64,000 nucleotides of DNA from Patiriisocius sp047730165 (GCF_047730165.1 NZ_CP159834.1:868001-932000), one strand, 5' to 3'; shown: positions 51,867 through 61,586, counted from the first letter of the stretch. The notes: a model not told the origin generated them from the letters alone. Numbers and translations are program-made.

Positions 51867-52865
51867 TTAAAGTATGACATCGTCATCTGCCTTTGGTGTA
51901 GTAGGCTTAGCTCTTGATTGTTTCTTCTTATTAGTAATGCCTTTTGCTGCATTGCTCAACTTCATCTCCTCGCCTATTTGATTACTTGCCACAAAAGAAG
52001 CAATCATATCGTTTAGCATATTACTTCCTGCTTGTGGCGAATTAGGGAGTAGAATTAAGTTTGTATTTGTTGCTTCACCTATAGACTGTAAAGTATCATA
52101 ATGCTGTGTTACAACAATTAATGCAGATGCCTCTTGCGAGTTAATACCCACGTTATTTAATACGTCTACAGATTCTTCTAACCCTCTTGCAATCTCACGA
52201 CGTTGGTCTGCAATACCTTGTCCTTGTAAGCGCTTGCTTTCTGCTTCTGCTCTTGCCTTAGCAACAATCATGATACGCTCTGCTTCTGCTTCATATTCTG
52301 CAGCTACCTTTTCACGCTCAGAAGCGTTAATACGGTTCATGGCCGCTTTTACTTGAACATCTGGATCAATATCTGTAACCAAGGTTTTGATAATATCATA
52401 TCCATAATTAGTCATCGCTTCGTTTAATTCTTGTTTTACCGCGATTGCAACATCATCTTTGCGTTCAAAAACATCATCTAGTTTCATTTTAGGAACCTCT
52501 GCACGAACCACATCAAATACATAAGAAGTGATCTGATCGTGTGGATTCTCAAGTTTATAAAAGGCGTCATATACGCGCTCTTTTACCACTTGAAACTGTA
52601 CTGAAATTTTTAGTTTAACAAAAACATCATCCTTCGTCTTCGTCTCTACTAGAACATCTAGTTGCTGGATTTTTAAATTAATTCGTCCCGCGATACGTTG
52701 TACCACTGGTATTTTAAATTGCAGCCCCGAATTACGAATGCTGCTAAACTTTCCAAAGTTTTCTATAATAGCAGCGGTTTGCTGCTTCACAGTAAAGAAG
52801 GAAGAGAGAAGTAAGAAAAATAAGATAATACCTATTGGTATCAATAAAATTAAAGCAGGTCCCAT
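51867..52865 (-). CDS. SPFH/band 7 family protein (stomatin/HflK-C-like, QmcA-type)
   Basis: 332 residues. One N-terminal transmembrane helix (GPALILLIPIGIILFFLLLSSFF) is followed by the SPFH domain (about residues 25-205: VKQQTAAIIENFGKFSSIRN...) and a coiled-coil region rich in Glu/Arg (ASEREKVAAEYEAEAERIMIVAKARAEAESK). These form large multimeric membrane scaffolds. It lacks a neighbouring NfeD-type partner. Expressed away from the adjacent outer-membrane gene, with 78 bp between the divergent starts. Confidence 0.93.
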   Translation of the reverse strand: MGPALILLIPIGIILFFLLLSSFFTVKQQTAAIIENFGKFSSIRNSGLQFKIPVVQRIAGRINLKIQQLDVLVETKTKDDVFVKLKISVQFQVVKERVYDAFYKLENPHDQITSYVFDVVRAEVPKMKLDDVFERKDDVAIAVKQELNEAMTNYGYDIIKTLVTDIDPDVQVKAAMNRINASEREKVAAEYEAEAERIMIVAKARAEAESKRLQGQGIADQRREIARGLEESVDVLNNVGINSQEASALIVVTQHYDTLQSIGEATNTNLILLPNSPQAGSNMLNDMIASFVASNQIGEEMKLSNAAKGITNKKKQSRAKPTTPKADDDVIL

Positions 52866-52943
52866 AGACGTTTTTTTTAGTTAATAATATTTTGAAGATA
52901 CAAATTAAAGCTATTTTAGCCTACTAATTAATCTACCTATTTT

Positions 52944-53597
52944 ATGAGTCGTTTATCCTTTCTTTTTGTTACGCTTGCTTGTTTAAATATGCAACAGTCG
53001 TTTGCTCAGCGCAACTATAATGATTACAATAGAATAGGCGCTCAAGCAGGGTATATTTTATTTGACATCACCACGGAAGATTTTATTAGCACACAGGGAG
53101 AAGGTTTTGGCGCGGGTTTTACCTCCAGAGGTTCTTTTTGGAATTCATTTGATCTTATTTATGGCCTTAATTTTATGGGGAGCAACGTTTCTATACAGGG
53201 TACAGACGGTGTAAAAACACAAAATATAGACTTTAGTATTCAGGGCGTACAGATGCAATTTTTAGGAAGTTATAATATTGTAAAACATCATCTAACGCTG
53301 GAGTTTGGCCCTACTTTAAATGTAACAGGAAAAATGAAAGTGAAGCGCGATGCGCAAAGCGAATTCCTTATTGAAGGCTATAATGAACTCACCGCAGCAG
53401 ATCTAGAAAATATTTCTCCTATTAACTTTAGGGTCGTGGGTGGCCTTTCTGCGGGGCTTGAAAGCTTCAGGGCGACTGCTCAATATCAATACGGAGTAAC
53501 AAATGTTCTCAATCGACTCAATGATCAAGGCCTAGAAAAAAATGATTTTAAAGGGAATAGTGGGACGATACTTTTGGGGGCCGTTTTCTATTTTTAA
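52944..53597 (+). CDS. Outer membrane beta-barrel protein (OmpX/PorT-like size)
   Basis: 217 residues with signal peptide MSRLSFLFVTLACLNMQQSFAQ. Alternating hydrophobic strands and a terminal aromatic (GTILLGAVFYF) are typical of small Bacteroidota outer-membrane barrels. No function can be assigned. Its 3' end overlaps the gltX stop by 4 bp, convergently. Confidence 0.85.
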   Translation: MSRLSFLFVTLACLNMQQSFAQRNYNDYNRIGAQAGYILFDITTEDFISTQGEGFGAGFTSRGSFWNSFDLIYGLNFMGSNVSIQGTDGVKTQNIDFSIQGVQMQFLGSYNIVKHHLTLEFGPTLNVTGKMKVKRDAQSEFLIEGYNELTAADLENISPINFRVVGGLSAGLESFRATAQYQYGVTNVLNRLNDQGLEKNDFKGNSGTILLGAVFYF

Positions 53598-55099
53598 GCT
53601 ATAAACTTCACCGCATTCTCTAAACGTTTTACCGTTTCGTCTTTTCCTAAAAGTGAAGCAATCACAAACACATCAGGCCCTTTCATTTCGCCGACTAAGG
53701 CTAAACGTAAAGGCATCATTACAGGGCCAAAACCCATCTCTTCACTATTAATCCATCCTTTTACTTTGTCTGAAATGTTACTCGCGCTAAAGTCTTCAAG
53801 GTCTTTTAAGATGTTAAAAATGTTTCCTAGAATTTCTGGGGTGTCTTCTTTAAAAGCTTTTTTAGCGGCCTTTTCATCATACGTTGTAGGAGTTTCAAAG
53901 AAGAAACCTCCTTGCTCCCATAGATCTTCCACAAAAGTTGCTCTTTCTTTAAGTAAAGGAACAATCAAACCTAAGTCAAGCGAAGTCGAGACCCCTTTGT
54001 TATCTAAAAACTTTTGGAACTGAGCAGCCAAAACATCCTCGTCCATCATTTGTAAATATTGATTCTGGAACCATTTACTTTTATCAGGATCAAATTTTGC
54101 CCCCCCTTTACTCACACGCGAAAGGTCAAAGGTATCTACTAAGCCCTGTAATGTAAATATTTCTTGTTCGGTACCCGGATTCCAACCTAAAAATGCTAGC
54201 ATATTAAGCACAGCTTCTGGCAGATAACCATCTTCACGGTATCCAGAGAATGTATCTCCTTCTGCAGTTTTCCATAGCAATGGGAAGACAGGGAAGCCCA
54301 TTTTATCACCATCGCGTTTGCTTAGTTTTCCCTTTCCTACAGGCTTCATAATAAGCGGTAAGTGTGCAAATTGTGGCGCATCCCAACCAAAAGCTTTGTA
54401 TAACAACACGTGTAATGATAACGATGGCAACCATTCTTCACCACGAATTACGTGTGAGATTTTCATCAAGTGATCATCTACAATATTTGCTAAATGATAT
54501 GTAGGCATCCCGTCACTCTTAAAAAGCACCTTATCATCAAGTACGTTGGTGTCTATCTTGATATCGCCACGAATTAAATCTTGTAAATGTAATGTTTCAT
54601 CTTGAGGTGATTTAAACCTAATTACATACGGTGTTCCTGCGGCTATCTTTTGTTTCACCTTTTCTTCAGAAAGGACTAAAGAATTATCGAGCTTCTCACG
54701 ATTATGCCAGTTGTAAATAAACGTTTTACCGTTTGCTTCGTGGTCTTTTCTATGTGCATCCAGCGCTTCTGAAGTATCAAAAGCATAATAGGCATTCCCA
54801 CTATCTATTAAGTCTTGGGCATAATTTAAGTACAGGTCTTTACGCTCGCTCTGTCTGTAAGGCCCGCATTCTCCTGGTTTTGCAGGGGATTCATCAAAGG
54901 GAATATGCAACCAGTTCATTGCGTCTACAATATAGTCTTCAGCACCAGGCACATAACGTGTTTGGTCTGTATCTTCTATACGGAGTATGAAATCACCTCC
55001 GTGTTTTTTAGCAAATAAATAGTTGAATAATGCGGTGCGGACACCACCTATATGTAAAGGTCCCGTTGGACTTGGAGCAAAACGTACGCGTACTTTCAT
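53594..55099 (-). CDS. gltX: Glutamyl-tRNA synthetase
   Basis: 501 residues, usual length. Class I motifs: RFAPSPTGPLHIGGVRTAL (HIGH variant HIGG) near residue 6 and GKLSKRDGD (KMSKS variant) around residue 260. Charges tRNA-Glu with glutamate and helps feed tetrapyrrole synthesis. Both GlnRS and GluRS are encoded in this window, so this organism does not need the transamidation route for glutamine. Confidence 0.97.
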   Translation of the reverse strand: MKVRVRFAPSPTGPLHIGGVRTALFNYLFAKKHGGDFILRIEDTDQTRYVPGAEDYIVDAMNWLHIPFDESPAKPGECGPYRQSERKDLYLNYAQDLIDSGNAYYAFDTSEALDAHRKDHEANGKTFIYNWHNREKLDNSLVLSEEKVKQKIAAGTPYVIRFKSPQDETLHLQDLIRGDIKIDTNVLDDKVLFKSDGMPTYHLANIVDDHLMKISHVIRGEEWLPSLSLHVLLYKAFGWDAPQFAHLPLIMKPVGKGKLSKRDGDKMGFPVFPLLWKTAEGDTFSGYREDGYLPEAVLNMLAFLGWNPGTEQEIFTLQGLVDTFDLSRVSKGGAKFDPDKSKWFQNQYLQMMDEDVLAAQFQKFLDNKGVSTSLDLGLIVPLLKERATFVEDLWEQGGFFFETPTTYDEKAAKKAFKEDTPEILGNIFNILKDLEDFSASNISDKVKGWINSEEMGFGPVMMPLRLALVGEMKGPDVFVIASLLGKDETVKRLENAVKFIA

Positions 55100-55518
55100 T
55101 TTTTATCTAATTAATAGTGCAAAAATAGACAGATAAAGTTAGTTAGGTAATGAATCGATGAACTATAATTAAAAAGGGAATATCTCCTGAAATATCAAGT
55201 TTTTAAAATGCCCGCTTTTGGAATTCCATTTGTGCTTGAATGATCTGACGAATATTTTAAAGCAGGTAATTAATCGTATTATTTCCGAAGAAAACACGAA
55301 TCATGATAACTAAACACCTTAAGTATATTTCAATATAGCGTCAGATTAAAATAGCTATAATATTTCCCCAGTTATAAAAGAAGTAAGGCGATTCTAAAAA
55401 GGCGCCATGCAGTCACGAAGAACACCACGCACAGAAAACTCTTCACGAAGAGTGGCTTATTTTTTGCTGTAGTAATAATGTTGTAATTTAGAAGTTTTAA
55501 GCATACGAAGCCTTTACT
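55100..55518. other. 419-bp intergenic gap between gltX and the DUF4175 gene
   Basis: No gene is supported. It contains one TTTCCGAAG copy (55282-55290) and a small hairpin ACTCTT-CACG-AAGAGT at about 55438-55453, followed by GGCTTATTTTTT. The promoter of the DUF4175 gene is not obvious. Confidence 0.5.
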
Positions 55519-58500
55519 ATGAGCAATTTTAGCATCATCCAGCAAAAGTTGGAGCAGTTTATCAAAAAGTATTATACCAATGAGTTGATCAAAGGAGCGA
55601 TCCTCTTTTTTGCTATTGGTTTGCTATACCTCCTAGCCACCTTAATCATTGAATACTTCTTATGGTTGTCCCAAACGGGGCGCACCGTTCTTTTTTGGAC
55701 ATTTGTTGTGGTTGAGCTTGGCCTTTTCGCAAGGTTTATAGCCTTTCCGTTAGCAAAACTTTTTAATTTGCAACAGGGGCTAAGTCATGAAGCCGCTTCA
55801 AAGTTGATAGGGAACCACTTTCCGGAAGTGAGTGATAAACTATTGAATGTCATTCATTTAAATCAAAATAGTAGAGAGTCAGAATTACTCGTAGCCAGCA
55901 TAGATCAAAAAGCGGGTGAGATGGATTTGATTCCATTTAAGAAAGCGGTGAATTTTAAAAAGAACGTCAAATACCTGAAATATGCCGCTATACCTGTGAT
56001 CATCTTTCTTTTATTTAGCGTGTTGGGAGACAAGAATATGTTTTCAAGCAGCTATGAGCGCGTTGTAAATTATGATACGGCTTATGAGCCGCCGGCACCT
56101 TTTAGCTTTTATGTACTCAATGATACGCTGAGTGCTATTGAGAATAAGAGTTTTACTCTTCAAGCAAGAACAGAAGGAAATGTTGTTCCTGAGAACGCAA
56201 GTATTTCATATAACGACGAGACCTATTTCTTGAGACAAACAGCCCCAGGATTATTTGAATATACTTTTACGCAGCCCACGCAGCCTATTGAATTTAGATT
56301 AAAAGCAAATGAGGTTACCTCACAACCATATTTGATCACGGTTATAAAAACTCCGTCATTGTTGGGGTTCACGATGCAACTAGCCTATCCTGTTTACACA
56401 GGAAAGCGTAACGAAACCCTTAAAAGTACAGGAAATGCTACAGTGCCGGAAGGAACGCGAGTAGCATGGAATGTGAATACCGCGAATACAGAGCGGGTGT
56501 CTTTAAAGCTCCGTGATACGGCATATCAATTTGCACAGAGCCAAGGGCAGTTTAACTTGAAGCGTGATATTTACAGACGGATGGATTATGCGATTTCCGC
56601 ATCTAATTCGGCGTTAAACGATTATGAGAACCTTTCGTTTACACTCAATATTGTTAGAGATGAATATCCTGAAATTGAAGTACAATCCAAAAAAGAGAAG
56701 ACGGTACTAGGCGATGAATTCTATTACCTTGGAAATCTGAGTGACGACTACGGCTTATCAAAACTACAAGTCGTTTATTATCCAGAAGGAGAAGTCACAA
56801 ATAAACAAATAATAGCGCTGCCTGTAAGCAAAGGAAGTATTGATCAATTTACCTATGTATTTCCTGGTGAATTAACGCTAGAACAGGGAGTAGCGTACGA
56901 GTATTATTTTGAAGTTTTTGATAACGACGCGATTCATAAAAACAAGTCAAGTAAATCTGCTATTTATAACTATCGCAAGCTGACCGATGATGAACTTGAA
57001 CAAGAGCAGCTTCAGGAACAAGAAAAAACCATTAAAGAGCTAGATAAGTCTCTTGATCAATTTGAAAAACAAGAAGAGCGGTTAGAAGAACTTTCTCAGA
57101 CACAGAAAGAAAAGAAAGAACTTAATTATAATGACAATAAGAAGTTAGAAGAATTCCTCAATCGCCAGAAGCAGCAGGAGGATATGATGAAGAGTTTTAA
57201 TGAAAAGCTTAAAGAGAATTTAGAGAATTTTCAAAAAGAAAAGAAGGATGAAGACCCCTTCAAAGAACAATTAAAAGAACGGCTTCAAGAGAATGAGGAA
57301 CGTCTTAAGGAAAATGAAATGTTGCTAGAGGAGTTACAAAAAGTACGAGACAAAATAAATAAAGAGGAGTTATCTAAAAATTTAGATAAACTCAAAAAAC
57401 AGAACAAAACACAAAAGAAAAATCTTGAACAACTCCTGGAGTTAACTAAACGGTACTACGTAACCAAGAAAGCAGAGAAGCTGGCAGAAGAAATTTTTAA
57501 GCTTGGTGAAGAACAAGAAAAATTAGCTGAAAAGCCAACGGAGGAAAACACAAAAGAAGCACAAGAAAAGCTCAATGAAAAATTTGAGGACTATAAAAAA
57601 GAAATGGAAGACCTTAAAAAGGAGAATGAGGGTCTTAAAAAACCTATGGATATTCCAGAAGACATAGGAGGGGAAAAGACAGTGGATGACGAACAGAAAA
57701 AAGCAACGGAAAGCCTAGAGAAAAAGGAACAAGGCGCTGCGGCAAAAAGCCAGAAAAAGGCAGGTAAACGTATGAAGGAAATGGGCGCTCAAATGCAATC
57801 CTCTATGTCGGGTTCCTCGATGGAATCTATGGAGGAAGATGTAGATATGTTGAGGCAAATAGTAGATAATCTAGTAGTGTTTTCTTTTGAACAAGAAGAT
57901 ACGATGGAAGATTTTAAAGCCATCGATTATGGGAACCCAGTGTTTGGAAAAAACCTAAACAGGCAGAATGAATTAAAGCAAAATTTTAAACATATAGATG
58001 ATAGTATATTTTATTTGTCATTAAGACAGCCACTTATAGGATTAAAAATAAATGAGTCATTGATAGAAATAGATTATAACATCGAAAAATCGCTAGAGCG
58101 ATTAGCAGAAAACCAAATGCGCCAAGGTATTTCAAGTCAACAATACACGGTAACTGGCGCAAATGAATTGGCCGTGCTGCTGTCAGATATGCTAAATAGT
58201 ATGCAAATGCAAATGCAAGGATCAGGTTCTGGTTCTGGTGAAGGAAAAGGAAAAGGCCAAGGAAAGGGTAAGGGACAGGGTCAAGGAGAAGGTTTTCAAT
58301 TGCCAGACATTATGAAAAAACAAGAGAGTCTTTTAGAAAAATTGAAAGAAGGAATGGGCGAAGGTGAAGAAGATGGAAAGGGAAAAGGCAAAGGAAAAGG
58401 CGAGGGAGAAGGAGAAGGAGAGGGAGAAGGAGAAGGAGAAGGTGATGGCCAAGGTCAAGGAGAAGGTGGAGATGGAAAAGGAGGAAAGAGTGGAAAAGAT

Positions 58501-58941
58501 GGCGAAGATGGGACTCCGGGTGAGAGCGAGAATAACGACGGCGAATTATATGAAATTTACAAAGAACAACAACAGTTACGGCAGCAACTTGAAGATAGGT
58601 TAAGTAAAGAGGGCTTGAACGGAAAAGGTGGAGACATTTTAAAGAAAATGGAAGGGGTCGAACAACAGCTACTGGACAAGGGTTTTAATAGAAGTACGCT
58701 AGAAAAAATGCTCAACCTAAACTATGAATTATTAAAGCTTGAAGACGCAGATTTAAAACAAGGACAGGATTCTAAAAGAGAATCCTTGACAAATAAATCG
58801 TCATATAATAATACAAAACGGCTTGCTCCAGATGAAATAAAAAAGTACTTTAATACTACGGAAATTCTAAATCGTGAAGCCTTACCTTTGCGACAGGAAT
58901 TTAAGCAAAAAGTACAAGAATATTTTAAAGCTAATGATTGA
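55519..58941 (+). CDS. DUF4175 family large membrane protein
   Basis: 1140 residues. Two N-terminal transmembrane helices (about residues 22-48 and 55-80) and a third near 150-170 match DUF4175. The central region has an Ig-like beta portion (about 210-490), then a long Glu/Lys-rich coiled coil (500-750). Near residues 905-1000 lies a Gly/Lys/Glu/Gln-rich low-complexity region (GEGKGKGQGKGKGQGQ). Function is unknown; the gene is conserved in Bacteroidota next to ybeY and mnmG, as here. The ybeY start overlaps its stop by 8 bp. Confidence 0.88.
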   Translation: MSNFSIIQQKLEQFIKKYYTNELIKGAILFFAIGLLYLLATLIIEYFLWLSQTGRTVLFWTFVVVELGLFARFIAFPLAKLFNLQQGLSHEAASKLIGNHFPEVSDKLLNVIHLNQNSRESELLVASIDQKAGEMDLIPFKKAVNFKKNVKYLKYAAIPVIIFLLFSVLGDKNMFSSSYERVVNYDTAYEPPAPFSFYVLNDTLSAIENKSFTLQARTEGNVVPENASISYNDETYFLRQTAPGLFEYTFTQPTQPIEFRLKANEVTSQPYLITVIKTPSLLGFTMQLAYPVYTGKRNETLKSTGNATVPEGTRVAWNVNTANTERVSLKLRDTAYQFAQSQGQFNLKRDIYRRMDYAISASNSALNDYENLSFTLNIVRDEYPEIEVQSKKEKTVLGDEFYYLGNLSDDYGLSKLQVVYYPEGEVTNKQIIALPVSKGSIDQFTYVFPGELTLEQGVAYEYYFEVFDNDAIHKNKSSKSAIYNYRKLTDDELEQEQLQEQEKTIKELDKSLDQFEKQEERLEELSQTQKEKKELNYNDNKKLEEFLNRQKQQEDMMKSFNEKLKENLENFQKEKKDEDPFKEQLKERLQENEERLKENEMLLEELQKVRDKINKEELSKNLDKLKKQNKTQKKNLEQLLELTKRYYVTKKAEKLAEEIFKLGEEQEKLAEKPTEENTKEAQEKLNEKFEDYKKEMEDLKKENEGLKKPMDIPEDIGGEKTVDDEQKKATESLEKKEQGAAAKSQKKAGKRMKEMGAQMQSSMSGSSMESMEEDVDMLRQIVDNLVVFSFEQEDTMEDFKAIDYGNPVFGKNLNRQNELKQNFKHIDDSIFYLSLRQPLIGLKINESLIEIDYNIEKSLERLAENQMRQGISSQQYTVTGANELAVLLSDMLNSMQMQMQGSGSGSGEGKGKGQGKGKGQGQGEGFQLPDIMKKQESLLEKLKEGMGEGEEDGKGKGKGKGEGEGEGEGEGEGEGDGQGQGEGGDGKGGKSGKDGEDGTPGESENNDGELYEIYKEQQQLRQQLEDRLSKEGLNGKGGDILKKMEGVEQQLLDKGFNRSTLEKMLNLNYELLKLEDADLKQGQDSKRESLTNKSSYNNTKRLAPDEIKKYFNTTEILNREALPLRQEFKQKVQEYFKAND
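58405..58440 (+). repeat. (GGAGAA)n hexamer tract in the DUF4175 gene
   Basis: Six tandem GGAGAA-like units (one GGAGAG variant), encoding Gly-Glu pairs, inside a purine-only stretch. Unit length is a multiple of three, so copy-number changes alter protein length without frameshifting. Confidence 0.75.
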
Positions 58942-59350
58942 TTTTTTTTCAGAAACAGATTTTGATTTATCTAAACCTGACGTGATTACCGCGTGGATAT
59001 TAGAAACTATTATAAATGAAAAACATGAACTTGGTGAAGTAAGTTTTATCTTTTGCGACGATGCATATTTACACAAGTTAAACATTCAGTTTTTAGATCA
59101 TGACACACTAACAGATGTGATCAGTTTTGATAATAGTTTGGGCATACAAATCCATGGCGAGATTTATATCTCCATAGAGCGCGTACGTGAAAATGCCCGT
59201 GCTTTTTCAGAATCTTTTAATGAAGAATTGCATCGCGTGATGATACACGGAATACTACATTTTTGTGGATACAAGGATAAGACAACAGAAGAAGAGCGAT
59301 TAATGCGAGACAAAGAAAATAATGCATTAGAACTTTTAGGCAAGAGATAA
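58934..59350 (+). CDS. ybeY: Endoribonuclease YbeY
   Basis: 138 residues from the ATG at 58934 (MIDFFSETDFDLSKPD); the frame extends 20 codons upstream into the preceding gene. YbeY is a zinc-dependent single-strand endoribonuclease for 16S rRNA 3'-end maturation and ribosome quality control. Metal motif IHGILHFCGYKD and CDDAYLHKLNIQFL, DVISFD are all present; the usual GYDH ends as GYKD here, a conservative change in the third metal-binding position. It overlaps the DUF4175 gene by 8 bp. Confidence 0.94.
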   Translation: MIDFFSETDFDLSKPDVITAWILETIINEKHELGEVSFIFCDDAYLHKLNIQFLDHDTLTDVISFDNSLGIQIHGEIYISIERVRENARAFSESFNEELHRVMIHGILHFCGYKDKTTEEERLMRDKENNALELLGKR

Positions 59351-59404
59351 ACTGCTCGAAATCAATAAAATACACTTTAACTTACTGTGGTAGAGATAAT
59401 TAAC

Positions 59405-59412
59405 TATCTTTG
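59405..59412 (+). promoter_or_regulatory. -7 promoter element of mnmG
   Basis: TATCTTTG, exact TAnnTTTG, 81 bp before the mnmG ATG at 59493. The downstream leader contains the first parS-like site. Confidence 0.65.
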
Positions 59413-59469
59413 CGAACTTAAAAATAATCATAACAAAGATGCCAAAGAAAACGCCTTGTTTTCTTAAAA

Positions 59470-59485
59470 GGTTTCACGTGGAACA
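59470..59485. promoter_or_regulatory. parS-like centromere site, upstream copy
   Basis: GGTTTCACGTGGAACA matches the ParB-binding consensus TGTTYCACGTGRAACA in 15 of 16 positions (first base differs). It lies in the mnmG leader, 7 bp before the start codon. Confidence 0.75.
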
Positions 59486-59492
59486 ATACAAT

Positions 59493-61364
59493 ATGTTTGA
59501 TAAAATCTATGACGTAATAGTAGTCGGCGCGGGGCACGCTGGCGGAGAAGCTGCTGCTGCTGCTGCCAATATGGGCTCTAGCACCTTGCTTATTACAATG
59601 AATCTCCAGAACATCGGTCAAATGTCGTGTAATCCCGCTATGGGAGGTATCGCAAAGGGGCAAATCGTTCGTGAGATTGACGCGTTGGGTGGTTACAGCG
59701 GAATCATAAGTGATGAGACGGCTATCCAGTTTAAGATGCTCAACAAGTCAAAGGGGCCAGCGATGTGGAGTCCACGGGTACAGAGTGACAGAATGCGTTT
59801 TTCTGAAGAGTGGAGGTTGAAGCTCGAAAGAACTCCCAACCTTGATTTCTATCAAGAGATGGTTGGTGGTATCGTGGTAGAGGACGGGAAAATCGTGGGT
59901 GTTAAAACATCATTAGGCTTAACCGCTAGAGGTAAAACAGTGGTGCTTACTAATGGAACATTTTTAAATGGTTTAATTCATATTGGTGATAAACAATTTG
60001 GCGGAGGTAGAGCAGGAGAAAGAGCGTCAACGGGAATTACGAAAGAATTAACCGATTTAGGTTTTGAAACAGGTAGAATGAAAACGGGAACACCGCCTAG
60101 GGTAGATGGTAGATCACTAGACTTTTCAAAAATGGAAGTGCAACCTGGAGATGTTGACCCAGAGAAGTTTTCATATTCAAGCAGCACAAAGCCTTTAACA
60201 AAACAGCGAGATTGTCATTTATCTTATACAAGCCCTCAGGTTCATGAAATGCTCAAGGAAGGTTTTGATCGCTCTCCGATGTTTAATGGGTCTATTAAAA
60301 GTATAGGACCAAGGTATTGTCCATCCATAGAGGACAAGATAAATCGTTTTGCAGATAAAGATAGGCATCAATTATTTGTAGAACCAGAAGGCTGGAATAC
60401 TGTTGAGTATTACATTAATGGTTTTTCCACATCTTTACCAGAAGATATTCAGTTTAGGGCGCTACGAGAAGTGGCCGGATTTGAGCAAGTTAAATTCTTC
60501 AGGCCAGGGTACGCAATCGAATACGATTACTTTCCTCCGACACAGCTAAAGCATACGCTAGAAACAAAATTAGTCTCAGGATTGTTTTTTGCAGGACAGA
60601 TAAATGGAACCACAGGATATGAAGAAGCTGCGTCACAAGGGTTAATGGCTGGAATAAATGCTGCTTTGTTGGTTCAAGAAAAAGATCCTTTTATATTAAA
60701 AAGGAACGAGGCTTACATAGGTGTTCTTGTTGATGATTTGATCACTAAAGGAACAGAAGAACCTTATAGAATGTTTACCTCTCGGGCAGAATACAGAACA
60801 CTGTTGCGTCAAGATAATGCAGATTTTAGACTAACGCCTAAAGGATATGATTTAGGTTTAGCCAGCGAAGAGCGTTTGCGTGAAATGGAAATCAAACAGA
60901 AAAAGAGTGACGCATTTGTGGGCTTTTTTACAAATACGAGTGTACCCCCAGAAGTTTTGAATCCAATTCTAGAATCAAAAGATTCTGCATTGGTGACACA
61001 AAGTGATAAAATGATAAGGCCTTTTTCTAGACCAAACATCACGATGGATGATATGAGAAAAATTGAGACTGTTGAAGCATTTATTAGGGAGAATGAACTT
61101 GACACAGAGGTGCTCCAACAAGCAGAAATACAAATTAAGTACGCTGGTTATATAGAGAAGGAAAAGAACAACGCAGAGAAGTTAAATAGACTCGAGGGGA
61201 TTAAGATTCCAGAAAACTTTGATTACACACGATTAAAGTCTTTGTCTTATGAAGCTACAGAGAAGCTAAGTAAAATAAGACCAGTAACTGTTTCACAAGC
61301 ATCGCGTATAAGTGGGGTTTCGCCTAATGATATATCTGTATTGTTAGTATATATGGGGCGTTAG
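59493..61364 (+). CDS. mnmG: tRNA uridine-5-carboxymethylaminomethyl modification enzyme MnmG (GidA)
   Basis: 623 residues from ATG 59493 (MFDKIYDVIVVGAGHAGGE); 18 further codons upstream are in frame but include the parS site and are not needed. With MnmE it installs cmnm5U at the wobble position of several tRNAs, using FAD. The FAD-binding GAGHAGGEAA, the IGQMSCNPAMGGIAKG block and C-terminal QIKYAGYIEKE are typical. mnmG often lies near the replication origin. parS-like sites lie in its leader and 5 bp past its stop codon. Confidence 0.97.
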   Translation: MFDKIYDVIVVGAGHAGGEAAAAAANMGSSTLLITMNLQNIGQMSCNPAMGGIAKGQIVREIDALGGYSGIISDETAIQFKMLNKSKGPAMWSPRVQSDRMRFSEEWRLKLERTPNLDFYQEMVGGIVVEDGKIVGVKTSLGLTARGKTVVLTNGTFLNGLIHIGDKQFGGGRAGERASTGITKELTDLGFETGRMKTGTPPRVDGRSLDFSKMEVQPGDVDPEKFSYSSSTKPLTKQRDCHLSYTSPQVHEMLKEGFDRSPMFNGSIKSIGPRYCPSIEDKINRFADKDRHQLFVEPEGWNTVEYYINGFSTSLPEDIQFRALREVAGFEQVKFFRPGYAIEYDYFPPTQLKHTLETKLVSGLFFAGQINGTTGYEEAASQGLMAGINAALLVQEKDPFILKRNEAYIGVLVDDLITKGTEEPYRMFTSRAEYRTLLRQDNADFRLTPKGYDLGLASEERLREMEIKQKKSDAFVGFFTNTSVPPEVLNPILESKDSALVTQSDKMIRPFSRPNITMDDMRKIETVEAFIRENELDTEVLQQAEIQIKYAGYIEKEKNNAEKLNRLEGIKIPENFDYTRLKSLSYEATEKLSKIRPVTVSQASRISGVSPNDISVLLVYMGR

Positions 61365-61369
61365 CGATT

Positions 61370-61385
61370 TGTTTCACGTGGAACG
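61370..61385. promoter_or_regulatory. parS-like centromere site, downstream copy
   Basis: TGTTTCACGTGGAACG matches TGTTYCACGTGRAACA in 15 of 16 positions (last base differs). It starts 5 bp after the mnmG stop. It shares the 14-mer GTTTCACGTGGAAC with the upstream copy, in the same orientation. Confidence 0.75.
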
Positions 61386-61586
61386 AGTCGATTTGTCTTT
61401 GTGCCTCGGTTGGCAGACAGATAGGATGGTTCGTAGAAAACATGTATTAATACTCAGTAAAAATGATTCTTATCTAAACAAAAATTTAAGTGAGTATTAT
61501 CACGTTATTAATTTAGAATAAAGAATAATCCGCTTCAAAGGAACAAAGAACACAGTGAAAGTAGCTTGCCATTTTATTATTAAATA
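61386..61586. other. 201-bp gap between the downstream parS site and the methyltransferase gene
   Basis: No gene. A segment near 61400-61424 (TGCCTCGGTTGGCAGACAGA) resembles a decayed copy of the TGCCTGCCGGCAGGCA-type palindromes common in Bacteroidota intergenic DNA. This is a visual similarity only. Confidence 0.35.

Noticed and set aside
53970..53992. Short segment in gltX (AAGCGAAGTCGAGACC) resembling a dispersed intergenic repeat
   Set aside because: It encodes residues (VSTSLDLGL) expected at this place in GluRS, so coincidence is likelier than an inserted repeat.
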